A stretch of DNA of 64,000 nucleotides. It comes from Spiroplasma endosymbiont of Agriotes lineatus. GTDB taxonomy: Bacteria > Bacillota_I > Bacilli_A > Mycoplasmatales > Nriv7. Positions 40,597 through 51,205 of this stretch are shown here, one piece after another. The stretch covers positions 682,001 to 746,000 of the forward strand of contig NZ_OZ026448.1 of the NCBI RefSeq assembly GCF_964019485.1, in the 5' to 3' direction. Made by a program: the position numbers and the translations under genes. The notes beneath the pieces were generated by a model. That model was not told where the DNA came from. It searched no databases and saw only the letters and a program-made list of their open reading frames with translations. Numbering within the stretch: position 1 is the first letter of the stretch; each line of letters opens with the position of its first letter.

Positions 40597-40800
40597 GGGC
40601 TGTACAATTTTATATGTGTCTCTAAGTAATTAACTTAAATTAACTCTGTCTTCAAATTTTATCATTAAATGTGAAATTGCACTACTCCAATTTTGAATTG
40701 GCATTGTTCATTTTTTAGTCATATTTTGAAATGCTAAATAGCATATTTTAAAAACTATAACTGCCAAAAGAAAGATGACTTTTTACGATAACAAACACTT
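40597..40800 (-). repeat. IS256 3' remnant (family B fragment B5)
   Basis: GGCTGTACAATTTTATATGT then the complement of the transposase C-terminus (through the region of IQNWGSAISH). A longer remnant than the MITE form; no ends on the right. Confidence 0.65.
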
Positions 40801-40846
40801 TTGGACAACTAAACAACTTTTTCATTTTTTATATTTTGACAAAATA

Positions 40847-40880
40847 AAAACCAGTAATTTTAATTAATTACTAGTTTGAA
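40847..40880 (-). terminator. terminator of the propeller-protein gene
   Basis: Minus strand: AACTAGTAATT-AATT-AAAATTACTGGTT followed by a T-rich stretch, about 55 bases after the stop codon. Confidence 0.75.
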
Positions 40881-40933
40881 TATTTTTTATTTTTACAAGA
40901 AATTCAAACTTGTTGTGCTTGTTTCAATTAAAG

Positions 40934-42937
40934 TTATTGTTCTAAAGTAGTAACTGTATTTGTTCTTACTGGCCCTTCTTTTTCTGATGAAAAAAATGCT
41001 TCCCCATTAAAAGTTATGTTATCATTGTTTTTATCTATATTAATTTCATCTGGCAATAAGCTATATTTTTGTAATATTTGCATCGCTTCTTTAATTGATA
41101 ATGTAACTATTTGTTCTTTATTGTTATCATCAATTATTTTGGCAGTAATATTTCCTGTAATTTTTTGTTTTAAATTTAATATAACTTTAGATGTAATTAT
41201 TCTTACTGGATAAGTAATTTTTAATTTTTCATTGGGATTAAGTTCAAATTTATCAGCGGGTTCCTTAAAAATACTTAAAATCATTTCTTGTTCTTGTTTA
41301 TTTGTGTTTGATAAATCAAATTCATTTGATAATACATTAATGATTTCAGAATTTTTATTATTTATATTTGTAAAATCCGTTAATTTCATTTCATCATCAG
41401 AATTTATGTTTCAACCATTTAATTTATTTTCTTGTTTTGTTTTAGTTAATCCTGTTGTAATTTGAAATACTAATTTTGATTTTGAATTATATTCACAAGC
41501 GGGTACATTAAATGATCTTGTATTTGGAGTTTTATTGATAATTTCTCTATCAGAACATACATTTTTAGGAACATTAGATCATAAAAATGAATTTTCTTGT
41601 TTTGTTATTTCAGTATTTGAAAAATTTAAATTATTAGTATCAATATAATTTATTTCCTTAAATTTTAAATTTGGATTTTCATCTTGAAATTTAAAAAATA
41701 ATGCTTTTTTAAGCAATTCATTTAAATTAATAATTTTATTTTGTTGATTATCAATTGAATAATGTATTTTTATATTATTATTTAAATTATCTTTTATTTT
41801 TACTATAGCTGAATTATTTGTTTTACTAATAATTTCTAATTGTGAAATATCTAAATCAGGATTTAAATAATTTAGTTCATTTAAAATTGCATTATCAGAG
41901 TTATTATTAATTTGTTCTAAATTTGCATTTAAATAATATTCACTATATTCATAAACATTATTATCACCTGAACCAAAATATATTTTATTATTTAATTCAG
42001 ATAAGTAATTTATTGTTGAATCTGTTCTAATAACGATTTTTTGTTGCTTTGTTATTGGATCGTATTCATAAAGATTTTTATCTCATGAGCCAAAATATAC
42101 TTTATTATTCAATACAGCGCCAGAAGATCTAATTTTTCCTTTTGTTATAATGACAATTTTTTGTTGTTCTGTAGCGGAGTCATACTCGTAAACATTATGG
42201 TCATCTGAAGCAACAAACAATTTATTATTTAAAGTAGTTCCACCACCATGAATTTCATTTTCTGTTCTAATAACGATTTTTTGTTGCTTTGTTATTGGAT
42301 TGTATTCATAAACATTATGATCAACAGAACCAAAATATACTTTATTATTTAATACTACTCCAGAAAATTGAACAGAGTCTTGTGCTTTAATAACAATTTT
42401 TTGTTGTCCTGTGGCGGGGTCATACTCATAAACATTATGATCACCTGAACCAACATACAATTTGTTGTTGAAAACTAAACTAACACCCACTGATCTTATT
42501 CAATCATTTGCTCTAATGACAATTTTTTGTTGTCCTGTAGTGGGGTCATACTCATAAACATTATGATCTTCTGAGCCAAAATATACTTTATTATTTAATA
42601 CAGCACCAGAAGATCAAATTCCTCCATTTGTTGTAATAATAATTTTTTGTTGTCCTGTGGCGAGGTCATACTCATAAACATTATGATCTGCTGAACCAAA
42701 ATATATTTTATTATTTAATAATATTCCAGAAGAAAAAATGAATGATTTTGTTTTAATAGCAATTTTTGTTCTATTTATTTTATTATTTTCATTATTGCTT
42801 CGTTTTTGTCTTTTATAATTTATGTTTTCTAATTTAGTTTGTTGTTCTTGTGTTTGGACAGGTGCATTACAAACAATTCCCGCTATTCCACTACTTGCTA
42901 TTGTTATTGTTCCTAAAATTTCTAGTAATTTTTTCAT
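40934..42937 (-). CDS. secreted beta-propeller protein with ETX/MTX2-like pore-former domain
   Basis: 667 residues. Residues 1-25 form a signal peptide (MKKLLEILGTITIASSGIAG) typical of exported Spiroplasma proteins, followed by a basic RQKR at about 45-48. Residues 65-345 hold seven repeats of about 41 residues built on NNKVYFGS.DHNVYEYDP and QQKIVI, as expected for a seven-bladed propeller. The C-terminal third (TGLTKTKQENKLNGWN, PNEKLKITYPVRI, long beta-rich Ser/Thr/Asn stretches) resembles aerolysin-type ETX/MTX2 pore formers. The propeller could bind a host surface and the tail insert in membranes; this is inferred. Own terminator; AAAGGAT site. The neighbour is a virus remnant. Confidence 0.7.
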
Positions 42938-43176
42938 TTATTAAATCCTTTTTGTGAATTTTTGCTAATTTAATAAATTTTTGTAGTAATTATCGCCTCC
43001 ACTTAAAATTATAAATTTTAAATTAATACGAATTTAATTATAAACTATAAAATAAAATTTTTATCATTTTTTAGAATATTGAACACTAATTCTAGAAAAA
43101 ATTATCATTAAAATAGAAAAATAAACTAATGAAATTTAACTTTATTAAAATTAATACCAAGAAAGGTGGTTTTTCT

Positions 43177-44566
43177 ATGTTAGAAATTAATAATAATTTA
43201 AAAACCCCAGAAAATAAGCATTGATTTAGTTTATTTACAACCCATAAAAATATGTACACCAATAAATGTGAACAATTAGCCAATGAATATGAAAAATTAG
43301 ATGAATGCTTATATAAATATCATTATCGGTTAAAACAAGGTTATAAAGCAGTTCATTTTGCTTGAAGAAAAATTATTACAATTTTTGGTGATGTTACTTT
43401 TAAACGACGCCGATATAAATATTGAAATCAAAAATCAGGTAAATTTGAATATGTATGTTTGTTAGATAAAGAAATTGGTTTATTGCCCAAACAAAACAAT
43501 GCATTTATTTTGATGTTCAATTTAAAGTTTTAAGTATTTTAGGTGATGGTAAAACGATATCGCGATGTTTTAAGATGCTTTAAATCATTGTTATATTTCA
43601 AAAGCTAGTATTTCAAGTATTTTAAATAAATACGATATTGCTGAATATTTTCAACTAGCAGAAAAAGAAACTAAAACTAGAATTGATGTCAAAAATAAGG
43701 ATTTATATATTCAACTAGATGAGACATTTTTAGCGACATTAGATCATAAAATTAAACAAGACCAAAGAATTCATTTAGTTACTTTTCATACCGGACATAA
43801 AGAAAAAAATTACAAAAACGCTCGTAGAGAATTAGAAAACAAACGAGGTCATTTTCTAATGTTAAAAGTTGGTAAACGAATAAATACGATGGATTATCGT
43901 GATTTATTAATTAAAGAATTGCAAAAACATTATGTTAATATTAATTATGACAAAATAATTGTTTGTGGTGATAGTGATTCTTGAATTAGAGAAATTGCCA
44001 ATAGTTTCGGTAATGTTAGATATATTTTAGATGGTTATCACGCTATTAAAAAATTAAAACAAACTGCATTTAATATTATTTTTGAAAATCGCAAAGTAAC
44101 ACTAAATAGTTGAATTAGATTATATAAGGATGGAAATCATCAAGAATTAATCAAAATTATTCGTAATATTGCTAAAAATGAATTAAATAAAGATATTAAA
44201 ATAAATTTAAGAAAGGCGAGTAATTATTTCAGTAATAATAAGCAAGGTATTCATCATCAAAATTTAGAATGAAATATTGGTTGTAGCATTGAAAGCGATG
44301 TATCACATTTAATAAAACAACAATTAGGATATGGAGCAAAAATATATAATCATAAGAATTTAAATAATTTATTATATTTAAGAATGGCAAATTTAAACAA
44401 ATTAAATGTACTACATTATATTAATGAAAATATTAATTCAGAAATAGAAATCAGAAAAGAAATATATAAAAATTCATTATGAAATAAATATAATAATAAA
44501 AATGATGATAGTTGAATTAATAAAGGCAACATTGTATATACAAATAAATATATTACATTTAAGTAA
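43177..44566 (+). pseudogene. ISLre2-type (UPF0236) transposase, frameshifted
   Basis: Starts MLEINNNLKTPENKHWFSLF behind GAAAGGTGG. The N-terminal part reads to GLLPKQ, then two or three indels (43490-43590) break the frame (FDVQFKVLSILGDG, RYRDVL, DALNHCYISKASI lie in different frames). From 43600 it is open to 44566: YIQLDETFLATLDHK, IVCGDSDSWIREIANSFG, YILDGYHAIKKLKQ. Repeat R follows immediately. Confidence 0.82.
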
Positions 44567-44604
44567 GTAAAAATATTAGTGAAAATTTAATAAAATTAAT
44601 AATT

Positions 44605-44758
44605 TTTTATTGTGTAAAAATTCAATAATATGATAAAATCATGATGGATAAAAATGACAATAACAAGAAAGGCAGGGTTATTTTAGTAATTAAATAATAT
44701 AATTAGCTGATTGTTTTACTTTTTCAAAGCAATACCCAAGAGAAAACTAAACGCGGCC
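44605..44758 (+). repeat. repeat R, copy 2
   Basis: Same sequence as 23052-23204, ending in AGAAAACTAAACGCGGCCC. It directly follows the ISLre2-type gene, raising the possibility that family A/R ends belong to that transposon; ISLre2 elements make 9-bp duplications like the one at A4. Confidence 0.65.
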
Positions 44759-44882
44759 CTTACAAACCTAAATAGTTGCATATTTTTATTTTATACGATA
44801 AAATTTTAAGCACAATGTAAAATTTTAATAAAATTAAAAATTATTTCATTTTTAGTTTTAAAAAATAAAAGTGGTGAAAACA

Positions 44883-45467
44883 ATGAAAATTACTAAGAGT
44901 GTGTTTTTTAAAGGTGCTATTAATAAGAAACAATGAATTGATGATGAGATTAGTGAAGTATTGTTATTAGGGCGAAGTAATGTTGGAAAATCAACATTTA
45001 TTAATTCTTTATGTAATAATAAACAATTAGCAAAGGTGTCTAGTTCGCCCGGTAAAACACAAATGCTTAATTTTTTTGCCATTAATGATAATGAATTTCG
45101 TTTTGTTGATTGCCCGGGTTATGGTTTTACAAAAATAAGTAAGAGTATTAAAAAAGAATTTGTTAAAATGATGGATACTTATTTATTATCACGAAAAAAT
45201 TTAAAGTTAGCAATCCTATTATTAGATTTAAGACGAATTCCTAATAATGATGATTTATTAATGTTTAGCTTTTTACAAGCACGAAATATTAATATTCTCA
45301 TTGTTGCTACGAAGTTAGATAAACTAAAGAAAAATGATATTAGAAAGCAAGAAAAAATAATTAAAGAAACATTGCTGATTATTAATGATATTGACATTAT
45401 TAAAACATCAAGTATTAGTAAAGTTGGTTATGATGCTGTTCTTGAAAAAATTACTGAATATATTTAA
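44883..45467 (+). CDS. ysxC: ribosome biogenesis GTP-binding protein YsxC/EngB
   Basis: 194-residue GTPase needed for large-subunit assembly. G1 GRSNVGKST (about residues 30-38), G3 DCPGYGF, G4 TKLDK, length typical. One TGA-Trp at position 19 hides the true N-terminus in the standard code. Flanked by repeat R upstream and an IS256 remnant downstream, so it now stands alone. Confidence 0.94.
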
Positions 45468-45499
45468 AAACTAAGTTTAGAGGTAAGATTATAAATGGA

Positions 45500-46211
45500 A
45501 TTAAGGGGACTGGACTGCACAATTAATTAACTGTTTATTTAAGTAATTAACTTAAATTAAATCTATCTTCAAATTTTATTATTAAATGTGAAATTGCACT
45601 ACCCCAATTTTGAATTGGTATCGTTCATTTCTTAACCATATTTTGAAATGCTAAATAAAATATTTTAAAAACTGATGCGTCATTAGGAAAAATCTTTTTA
45701 TTCTTAATTACTTTTCTTGGTTGACTATTAATAGATTCAATCGCATTAGTTGTGTAAATAATCCTTCTAAATTCCTGGGGATATTCAAGAAAAATTATTA
45801 AATTATTTCAGTTATTTTTTCATGATTTAGTAATTTGTCGATACTTTTTATTTCATTTTTCAGAAAAATGATCTAAAGCAACTAACGTTATTTCTTCATT
45901 AATTGCTGTATAAATTGATTTTAAATCATTAGCTACAAGTTTGCGATTTTTGTAAGGAACAAATTTTAAACTATTGCGAATTTGATGAACAATACATAAT
46001 TGATGTTATGTTTTTTGAAAAACAGCTTCTATTGCATCGGACATTCCTGTTAAATTATCACTACAAACAACAAGAATATCTTGTAACCCACGATTTTTCA
46101 TTTCCGTAAGATGATTATTAAGTCAAAATTTGACTCCTTCATTCTCACTAATTCACATTCCTAAAATATCTTTTAAACCATCTAAATTAATTTCTAAGGC
46201 AAAAAAATAAA
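45500..46211 (-). pseudogene. IS256-family transposase, N-terminus lost
   Basis: Minus-strand frame holds the C-terminal half: [64 protein letters not shown], ending IKFEDRFNLS at about 45540. A TAA (about 46005) replaces a Gln codon (FQKT*HQL). Truncated at 46212 by a family B repeat. The mutator-type motifs are clear; dead copy. Confidence 0.82.
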
Positions 46212-46212
46212 T

Positions 46213-46404
46213 GGGGCTGTCCAATTAATTGTGTCTCTAAGTAATTAACCTAGATTCACTCTGTCTTCAAATTTTACTTCTAAAAAATAATCAGCAACTT
46301 TATCAATTGTATCAGGGAGTTTTTGCTTTTTTATAATTTTTTGTTCTACTTCTTCTGAATAGAATTCAGAATGAATTATCAAGACACAGAATTTTGGACA
46401 GGAT
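46213..46404 (-). repeat. family B repeat B1 (IS256 deletion derivative)
   Basis: GGGGCTGTCCAATTAATTGT ... GACACAGAATTTTGGACAG, inverted ends of about 20 bp. The inside retains the last 40 codons of the IS256 transposase (DKVADYFLEVKFEDRVNL). It joins two pieces of different ISs. Confidence 0.8.
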
Positions 46405-46722
46405 CGTTTTGGTCCGGCATTATATCCAATTATTTCTCGATTAAACAAGTCAATTAATAAACAAATAACTTTATTTCATACCGATTGTGGTAATGAGTTC
46501 AAAAATAAAATCATTGATGAAATTTTAATAACTTTTAACATTAAAAGATCATTAAGCAATAAAGGTTGTCCTTATGATAATGCTGTGACTGAAACAACTT
46601 ACAAAACCTTTAAAACAGAATTTATTAAGGGTAAAAAATTTACAAACTTAACACAATTAAAATACGAACTATTTGATTTTGTTAATTGATACAACAATAT
46701 TCGAATTCACGGTAGCTTAAAT
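46405..46722. pseudogene. IS3 orfB fragments in opposite orientations
   Basis: 46412-46468 encodes the minus-strand piece LIDLFNREIIGYNAGP. From about 46466 the plus strand encodes TLFHTDCGNEFKNKIIDEIL ... NWYNNIRIHGSLN. The two halves of one gene now face each other, pointing to an inversion with one breakpoint in orfB. The catalytic Asp-Arg of HTDRG has become Asp-Cys. Confidence 0.7.
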
Positions 46723-46724
46723 TA

Positions 46725-46777
46725 GGCCGCGTTTAGTTTTCTTTTTCTAAAAATATCTAAGAAAACTAAACGCGGCC
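46725..46777. repeat. back-to-back family A ends (palindrome)
   Basis: GGCCGCGTTTAGTTTTCTT and AAGAAAACTAAACGCGGCC form a 19-bp perfect inverted repeat around about 15 bases. Two element ends with the interior lost. Immediately upstream of hprK. Confidence 0.75.
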
Positions 46778-46865
46778 GTTGTTATTTGGGTGTGTTCTTT
46801 ATCAATTTTATGATATTATATTTAGTAGAAAACATAAATTATATGAAATGATAGGTGATGTTATT

Positions 46866-47798
46866 ATGAATAAAAAAGTATTAACTTTACGAGAGGTTGT
46901 GGAAAAATTTAATTTATCATTATTATCTGGTGATGAACAAACGCTGGAACGAGAAATTGAAATTGGGGGCATTAATCGTGCGGGATTAGAATTAACAGGT
47001 TTTATTTCTGATGAAACTAGTCGTAAGCATCGAATTGTTTTATTAGGTAGTAAAGAGAACGAATATATTAATAAGTTACCAGCATCAGAACGAAAGGGTC
47101 GTTACGAGAAACTTATTAATCAAGATGTTCCGGCGATTTTTACTAGTATTCGTTTTAATGAGCCGGTATTAGTAGAATATGCTAAAGAAATAAATTTTCC
47201 TGTTATTGAGGCTAATTATTCTTCTAATGAATTTTATAATCTTATTGTTAGTTACATTGATAATCGTTTAGCACCAATGGAAATGTTTCATGCATCGTTA
47301 ATTAATATTTATGGTTTAGGAGTTTTAATTAAAGGTGATAGTGGAATTGGAAAATCAGAAAATACTTTAGAATTAGTTAAAAAAGGACATTTGTTTGTGG
47401 GTGATGATGCGATTGTCTTGCAAAGATATGTTAATAAAGTTATTGGTCGTAGTGATGAAAAATTAAAACATCGTATTGAAATTAGAGGCATTGGAATTTT
47501 AGATTTAACAAAAATGTATGGTTCAAGAACAACTTTGGAAGTTACTGATATTGATATTATTATTAATTTAAAATTGGCTGATAGCGAGTATTTTGCTAAT
47601 TTAAATCGTGTACAAACAGAAATTGATAGAGAAGAAATTTTTGGTATTAAAATTCCAGCAATTACGATTCCGGTGACTTTAGGAAGAAATATTTCGGAAT
47701 TAATTGAAGCGGCTGTTATTAATATTAAGTTACATAATGAAGGTATAAATAGTTCTGAGATATTTGTTAATCGAATTGATAATGAACTTAAAACATAA
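46866..47798 (+). CDS. hprK: HPr kinase/phosphorylase
   Basis: 310-residue enzyme that phosphorylates HPr at Ser46 and reverses it, linking sugar uptake to metabolism. P-loop GDSGIGKSE (about residues 155-163), the HprK signature EIRGIGILDL, and the C-terminal domain are present. Start at 46866 (MNKKVLTLREV) matches the family; in-frame upstream codons read to 46779 but add non-conserved residues. First gene of the hprK-lgt-trxB-whiA cluster known from Firmicutes. Confidence 0.95.
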   Translation: MNKKVLTLREVVEKFNLSLLSGDEQTLEREIEIGGINRAGLELTGFISDETSRKHRIVLLGSKENEYINKLPASERKGRYEKLINQDVPAIFTSIRFNEPVLVEYAKEINFPVIEANYSSNEFYNLIVSYIDNRLAPMEMFHASLINIYGLGVLIKGDSGIGKSENTLELVKKGHLFVGDDAIVLQRYVNKVIGRSDEKLKHRIEIRGIGILDLTKMYGSRTTLEVTDIDIIINLKLADSEYFANLNRVQTEIDREEIFGIKIPAITIPVTLGRNISELIEAAVINIKLHNEGINSSEIFVNRIDNELKT

Positions 47799-47825
47799 GA
47801 GAAAGGTTTAAGTGTAAAAGTAAAA

Positions 47826-49049
47826 ATGATGAATGTATTTTCAAATTGAGTACCTAATGAAATTCCGGGAACTAATGGTATTTTAAGATTTTATTCGCTT
47901 TTTATTCTTTTAGGAATAATTGTTTCGATTTTAGCTTCTTGGATTAAATTAAAGCGCCGCGAAATTCCGACTGAACCATTTGAATGAAGTATTTTTTTAA
48001 TTGTTCCGAGTGCAATTTTTGGTTCTTCAATTATCGGAAAAATTAATAGTCCTGTTATTGATCAGTATGGGTTTTGAGGTTATTTTATGATTTGAGAACC
48101 AGGATTAGCAGTTCATGGTGGTGTTATTGTTGGTGTTATTGTTGGTTATTTTTGATTTCGGCATTATTCTAAAAAATATGAAATATCTTTATGAATATTT
48201 GCTGATGCCATTATTCCAAATATTTTATTAGGGCAAGTTATTGGTCGATGAGGTAATTTTTTTAATCATGAACTTTTAGGACAGATAACGACTTCATTAA
48301 ATTGATTACCTGATTGATTATTAGAAAATTTAAGAAAAGCTAATGCGGACGGTAGTTCAGCTGAAGGAATTGATATTGTTCGTCATCCTTTGTTTTTGTA
48401 TGAATCGTTAGTTAATTTATTTTCTTGGGTACTAATTACTTTTGTTATTCCTAAAATTGGTATGTGAAATAGTGTTAAACCTTGAAAGAAGTACCCTAAA
48501 AAATTTGTTCCGCTTTGAGAAAAAGATGTGGAATTATTAGAGAGTGAAAAAAATTGAGCAACACCGTTTAAAAAACTTTATTATTATCGTCTTTGAAAGT
48601 TAAATTGTTGAAATCAAGCTTATTTTGAACAAACTCCGAGTAAAATAAAAAAGTTAACGGTGGTAAGAAAATATCCAGAACCGCATTTAAAAGCTAATAA
48701 TCCATTTTTTAGACTTATGGAACGATGATTTAAAAATCAATGAATAAGAATTAAACAATTATGAACTCAAGATGCTAAGCCTTTAGAAAAAAATGCTAAT
48801 CCGGATAAATATTGAATGACGCGAGTTGGCGTTCAGGCTGGTAGTTATGTAGTTATATATAGTATGGTGCGAATTATTTTAGAAATGTTTCGTGATGAAA
48901 GTGATATTTTATTTCCTTATGATTATGTGGGTACTTATATATTTTTAGGAATTGGTGTTATTATCGGAATTATTTTGTTAATTTTTGCACAAATTATTAG
49001 CGTTCATAAATGAAGACAAATTAGATGATTATATGAAAAACAATATTAA
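47826..49049 (+). CDS. lgt: prolipoprotein diacylglyceryl transferase
   Basis: Membrane enzyme transferring diacylglycerol from phosphatidylglycerol to the lipobox Cys of prolipoproteins. 407 residues and many TGA-Trp codons (about 25), so no long standard-code ORF is visible. Seven or so TMs; Lgt signature GQVIGRWGNFFNHE near the middle and HGGVIVG upstream. It is about 120 residues longer than usual because of a hydrophilic, Lys/Trp-rich insert (about residues 217-330) before the last TMs. Overlaps trxB by 17 bases. Lipoproteins such as the one at 22303 would be substrates. Confidence 0.92.
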
Positions 49050-49977
49050 TACTGATTATGATTTAATTATTATTGGTGCTGGTCCTGGTGGATTTACTAG
49101 TGCGATTTATGCATGTCGCGCGGAGTTAAAAGTGCTTATTATTAATGAAGGTCCTCCCGGAGGGAAAATGGTAAAAACTTATGATATTGAAAATTATCCG
49201 GGTTTTGATAGAATATTAGGTCCTGACTTGTCATTAACAATGGATATGCAAGTTAGAAAATTAGGCGCTGAATATGAAGCTACTAAGGTAATGAATATTG
49301 AAATTGCATCCGATGGTGATAATAAGATTATTACTGGTGAAAATGGTAAAATATGGTCTGCTAAAGCAGTTATTATTGCTACGGGAACGGTTGAAAATGA
49401 GTTATTGGTGGATGGCGCTAAGAGATTATATGGTCACGGAGTTTCTTACTGTGCGGTTTGTGATGGGGCATTTTTTCGTAATAAGGATATTGTTGTTGTT
49501 GGCGGAGGCGATTCTGCTATTGAAGAAGCGATATATTTAACTAAGTTTGCTAGAAAGTTATATTTAGTGCATCGCCGAAATGAATTTCGGGCTTCGAAAG
49601 GAGCATTAACAATTGCTCAAAATAATAATAAAATTGAATGATTATTAAATTATGTTGTTAAAGAAATTGTTGGTAAAAATTCTCTTGAGCAAGTTGTCAT
49701 TGAAAATACTGCAACAAAAGAGCAACAAGTAATTGATGCTAGTGCAATTTTTCCTTATATTGGTTCAACACCAATTTCTAATTTTGTTAAAGACTTGAAA
49801 ATTTGTGATGAAAATGGTTATATTATTACTAATGAAATAATGCATACTAGTGTTTTGGGAATATTTGCGATTGGTGATGTTCGTCAGACAGTTTTAAGAC
49901 AAATTGCTACTGCTGTTGGTGACGGTGCGATTGCTGCTCAAGAAGCAATAAAATATTTAGATCAGTTAAAATTGTAA
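49033..49977 (+). CDS. trxB: thioredoxin-disulfide reductase
   Basis: 314-residue NADPH flavoprotein that reduces thioredoxin (trxA at 7-306). FAD-binding GAGPGGFTSA at the N-terminus, redox-active CAVCDG (usually CATCDG), NADPH-binding GGGDSAIEEA, C-terminal FAD motif AIGDVR. Start at 49033 lies inside the end of lgt. One TGA-Trp (NKIEW). Confidence 0.96.
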
Positions 49978-50021
49978 CAGATAATTAATTAATAGCAGTT
50001 TTATGAATGGAGTGATTAATA

Positions 50022-50957
50022 GTGATATCTTTTTCTAAAATTGTTAAGCAAGAAATTATGAAAAAGGAATTTAGTCATCCGGCAAAGGAAGCTATTTTAT
50101 TGGGATTAATAAAATCTTTAGCGATATTTAATAGTAAGCAATTAATTTTTGAATGTTCTAATAAAACCGTTGCTATTTTTGTTAAAAAATTAATTGCTGA
50201 AATTTATAATTATAATCCAAAAATTTTGACAACGGGAATTAAAACTATTATATATAAGTTAGATCTTTCACATATTATTTCTTTAATCATTAATGATAAA
50301 GATATTAGTTATGATATTAAACGAAATGAATTGGTTGTTAATTTTAAAAGATTAACGAGTGAGATATCAAAAAGAGCATTTATTGCGGGAGCATTTATTG
50401 CTACTGGTAGTGTTAATTCTCCAAGGATTAGTAATTATCATTTAGAAATCCAAGGAATTGATATTTTTTTTATTCGGAAGTTACAATTACTAATAAATAG
50501 TTTTGGTTTTAAATTTAAACGCATTTATCGTCGTAAAAAACCTTTAATTTATTTAAAAAAATCAACTGAAATTGCTGATTTTTTGAAATTAATTGATGCA
50601 AGTCTTTCACTATTATCGTTTGAAAATGAACGGATTTCACGGGATATGTATAATAGTATTAACCGTTTAACAAATATTGAGATTTCTAATCAGCAAAAAA
50701 CTAATAAAGCTGCTATTGAACAAATTAAGATGATTAATTTTTTAAAAGAAAATGATTATTTTTTAAAGTTATCGTTAAAAACTCAACAAATTGCTAATTT
50801 ACGGTTAGATAATCCTGAAGCTTCGCTAAATGAGCTTTGCGATTTATATGAAAATATTTATAACGGTATGATTTCTAAATCAGGAATAAATCATATGATG
50901 CGTGAAATCAAAAATAGTTATTTAGTGCTTAAAAGCATTGATTCTGATGACAATTAA
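50022..50957 (+). CDS. whiA: DNA-binding protein WhiA
   Basis: 311 residues, GTG start at 50022 with GGAGTGATT upstream. N-terminal LAGLIDADG-like fold (RAFIAGAFIATGSVNSP) and a C-terminal helix-turn-helix (NLRLDNPEASLNELCDLY). WhiA influences cell division and chromosome processes in Firmicutes; its exact role in mollicutes is unclear. Last gene of the hprK cluster; an IS1595-like end begins about 18 bases after its stop. Confidence 0.93.
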   Translation: MISFSKIVKQEIMKKEFSHPAKEAILLGLIKSLAIFNSKQLIFECSNKTVAIFVKKLIAEIYNYNPKILTTGIKTIIYKLDLSHIISLIINDKDISYDIKRNELVVNFKRLTSEISKRAFIAGAFIATGSVNSPRISNYHLEIQGIDIFFIRKLQLLINSFGFKFKRIYRRKKPLIYLKKSTEIADFLKLIDASLSLLSFENERISRDMYNSINRLTNIEISNQQKTNKAAIEQIKMINFLKENDYFLKLSLKTQQIANLRLDNPEASLNELCDLYENIYNGMISKSGINHMMREIKNSYLVLKSIDSDDN

Positions 50958-51008
50958 ATATACTATAAAATGTTTTTTTAATTTTGTAGAAAACTCTTGA
51001 TATTTATT

Positions 51009-51152
51009 AGACTTGGTACATAACTATAACATTTTATACCTACTAGAATATAAAATTCATTTTTATCTTTGTGTTTATCTAACATTTGTACTTCATCTAA
51101 AAAATAATGTTATCAAAATAGTAGATAAAATTAAAGGTTATGTACCAAGTCT
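51009..51152. repeat. family C MITE, copy C4
   Basis: 144 bp, AGACTTGGTACATAAC ... GTTATGTACCAAGTCT, flanked by ATT. The related element at 16740 shows the empty site TATTTATTGAATA, so the ATT is a true 3-bp duplication. Confidence 0.9.
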
Positions 51153-51205
51153 ATTGAATATACTTAAAATTAGATATATTTTTAATATAAAAGAGGAAAT
51201 AACAT

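Noticed and set aside
42938-43140. Possible left terminal repeat of the ISLre2-type element
   Set aside because: No match to family A ends or to the right end could be found in this stretch.
46245-46448. 67-codon ORF (MFNREIIGYNAGPKRSCPKF) on the minus strand
   Set aside because: Artificial fusion of an IS3 orfB piece with a family B repeat; explained by the junction at 46405.
46779-46865. TTG at 46779 as the hprK start
   Set aside because: The extension is not conserved in HprK and overlaps the palindrome edge and probable promoter; ATG 46866 fits the family.
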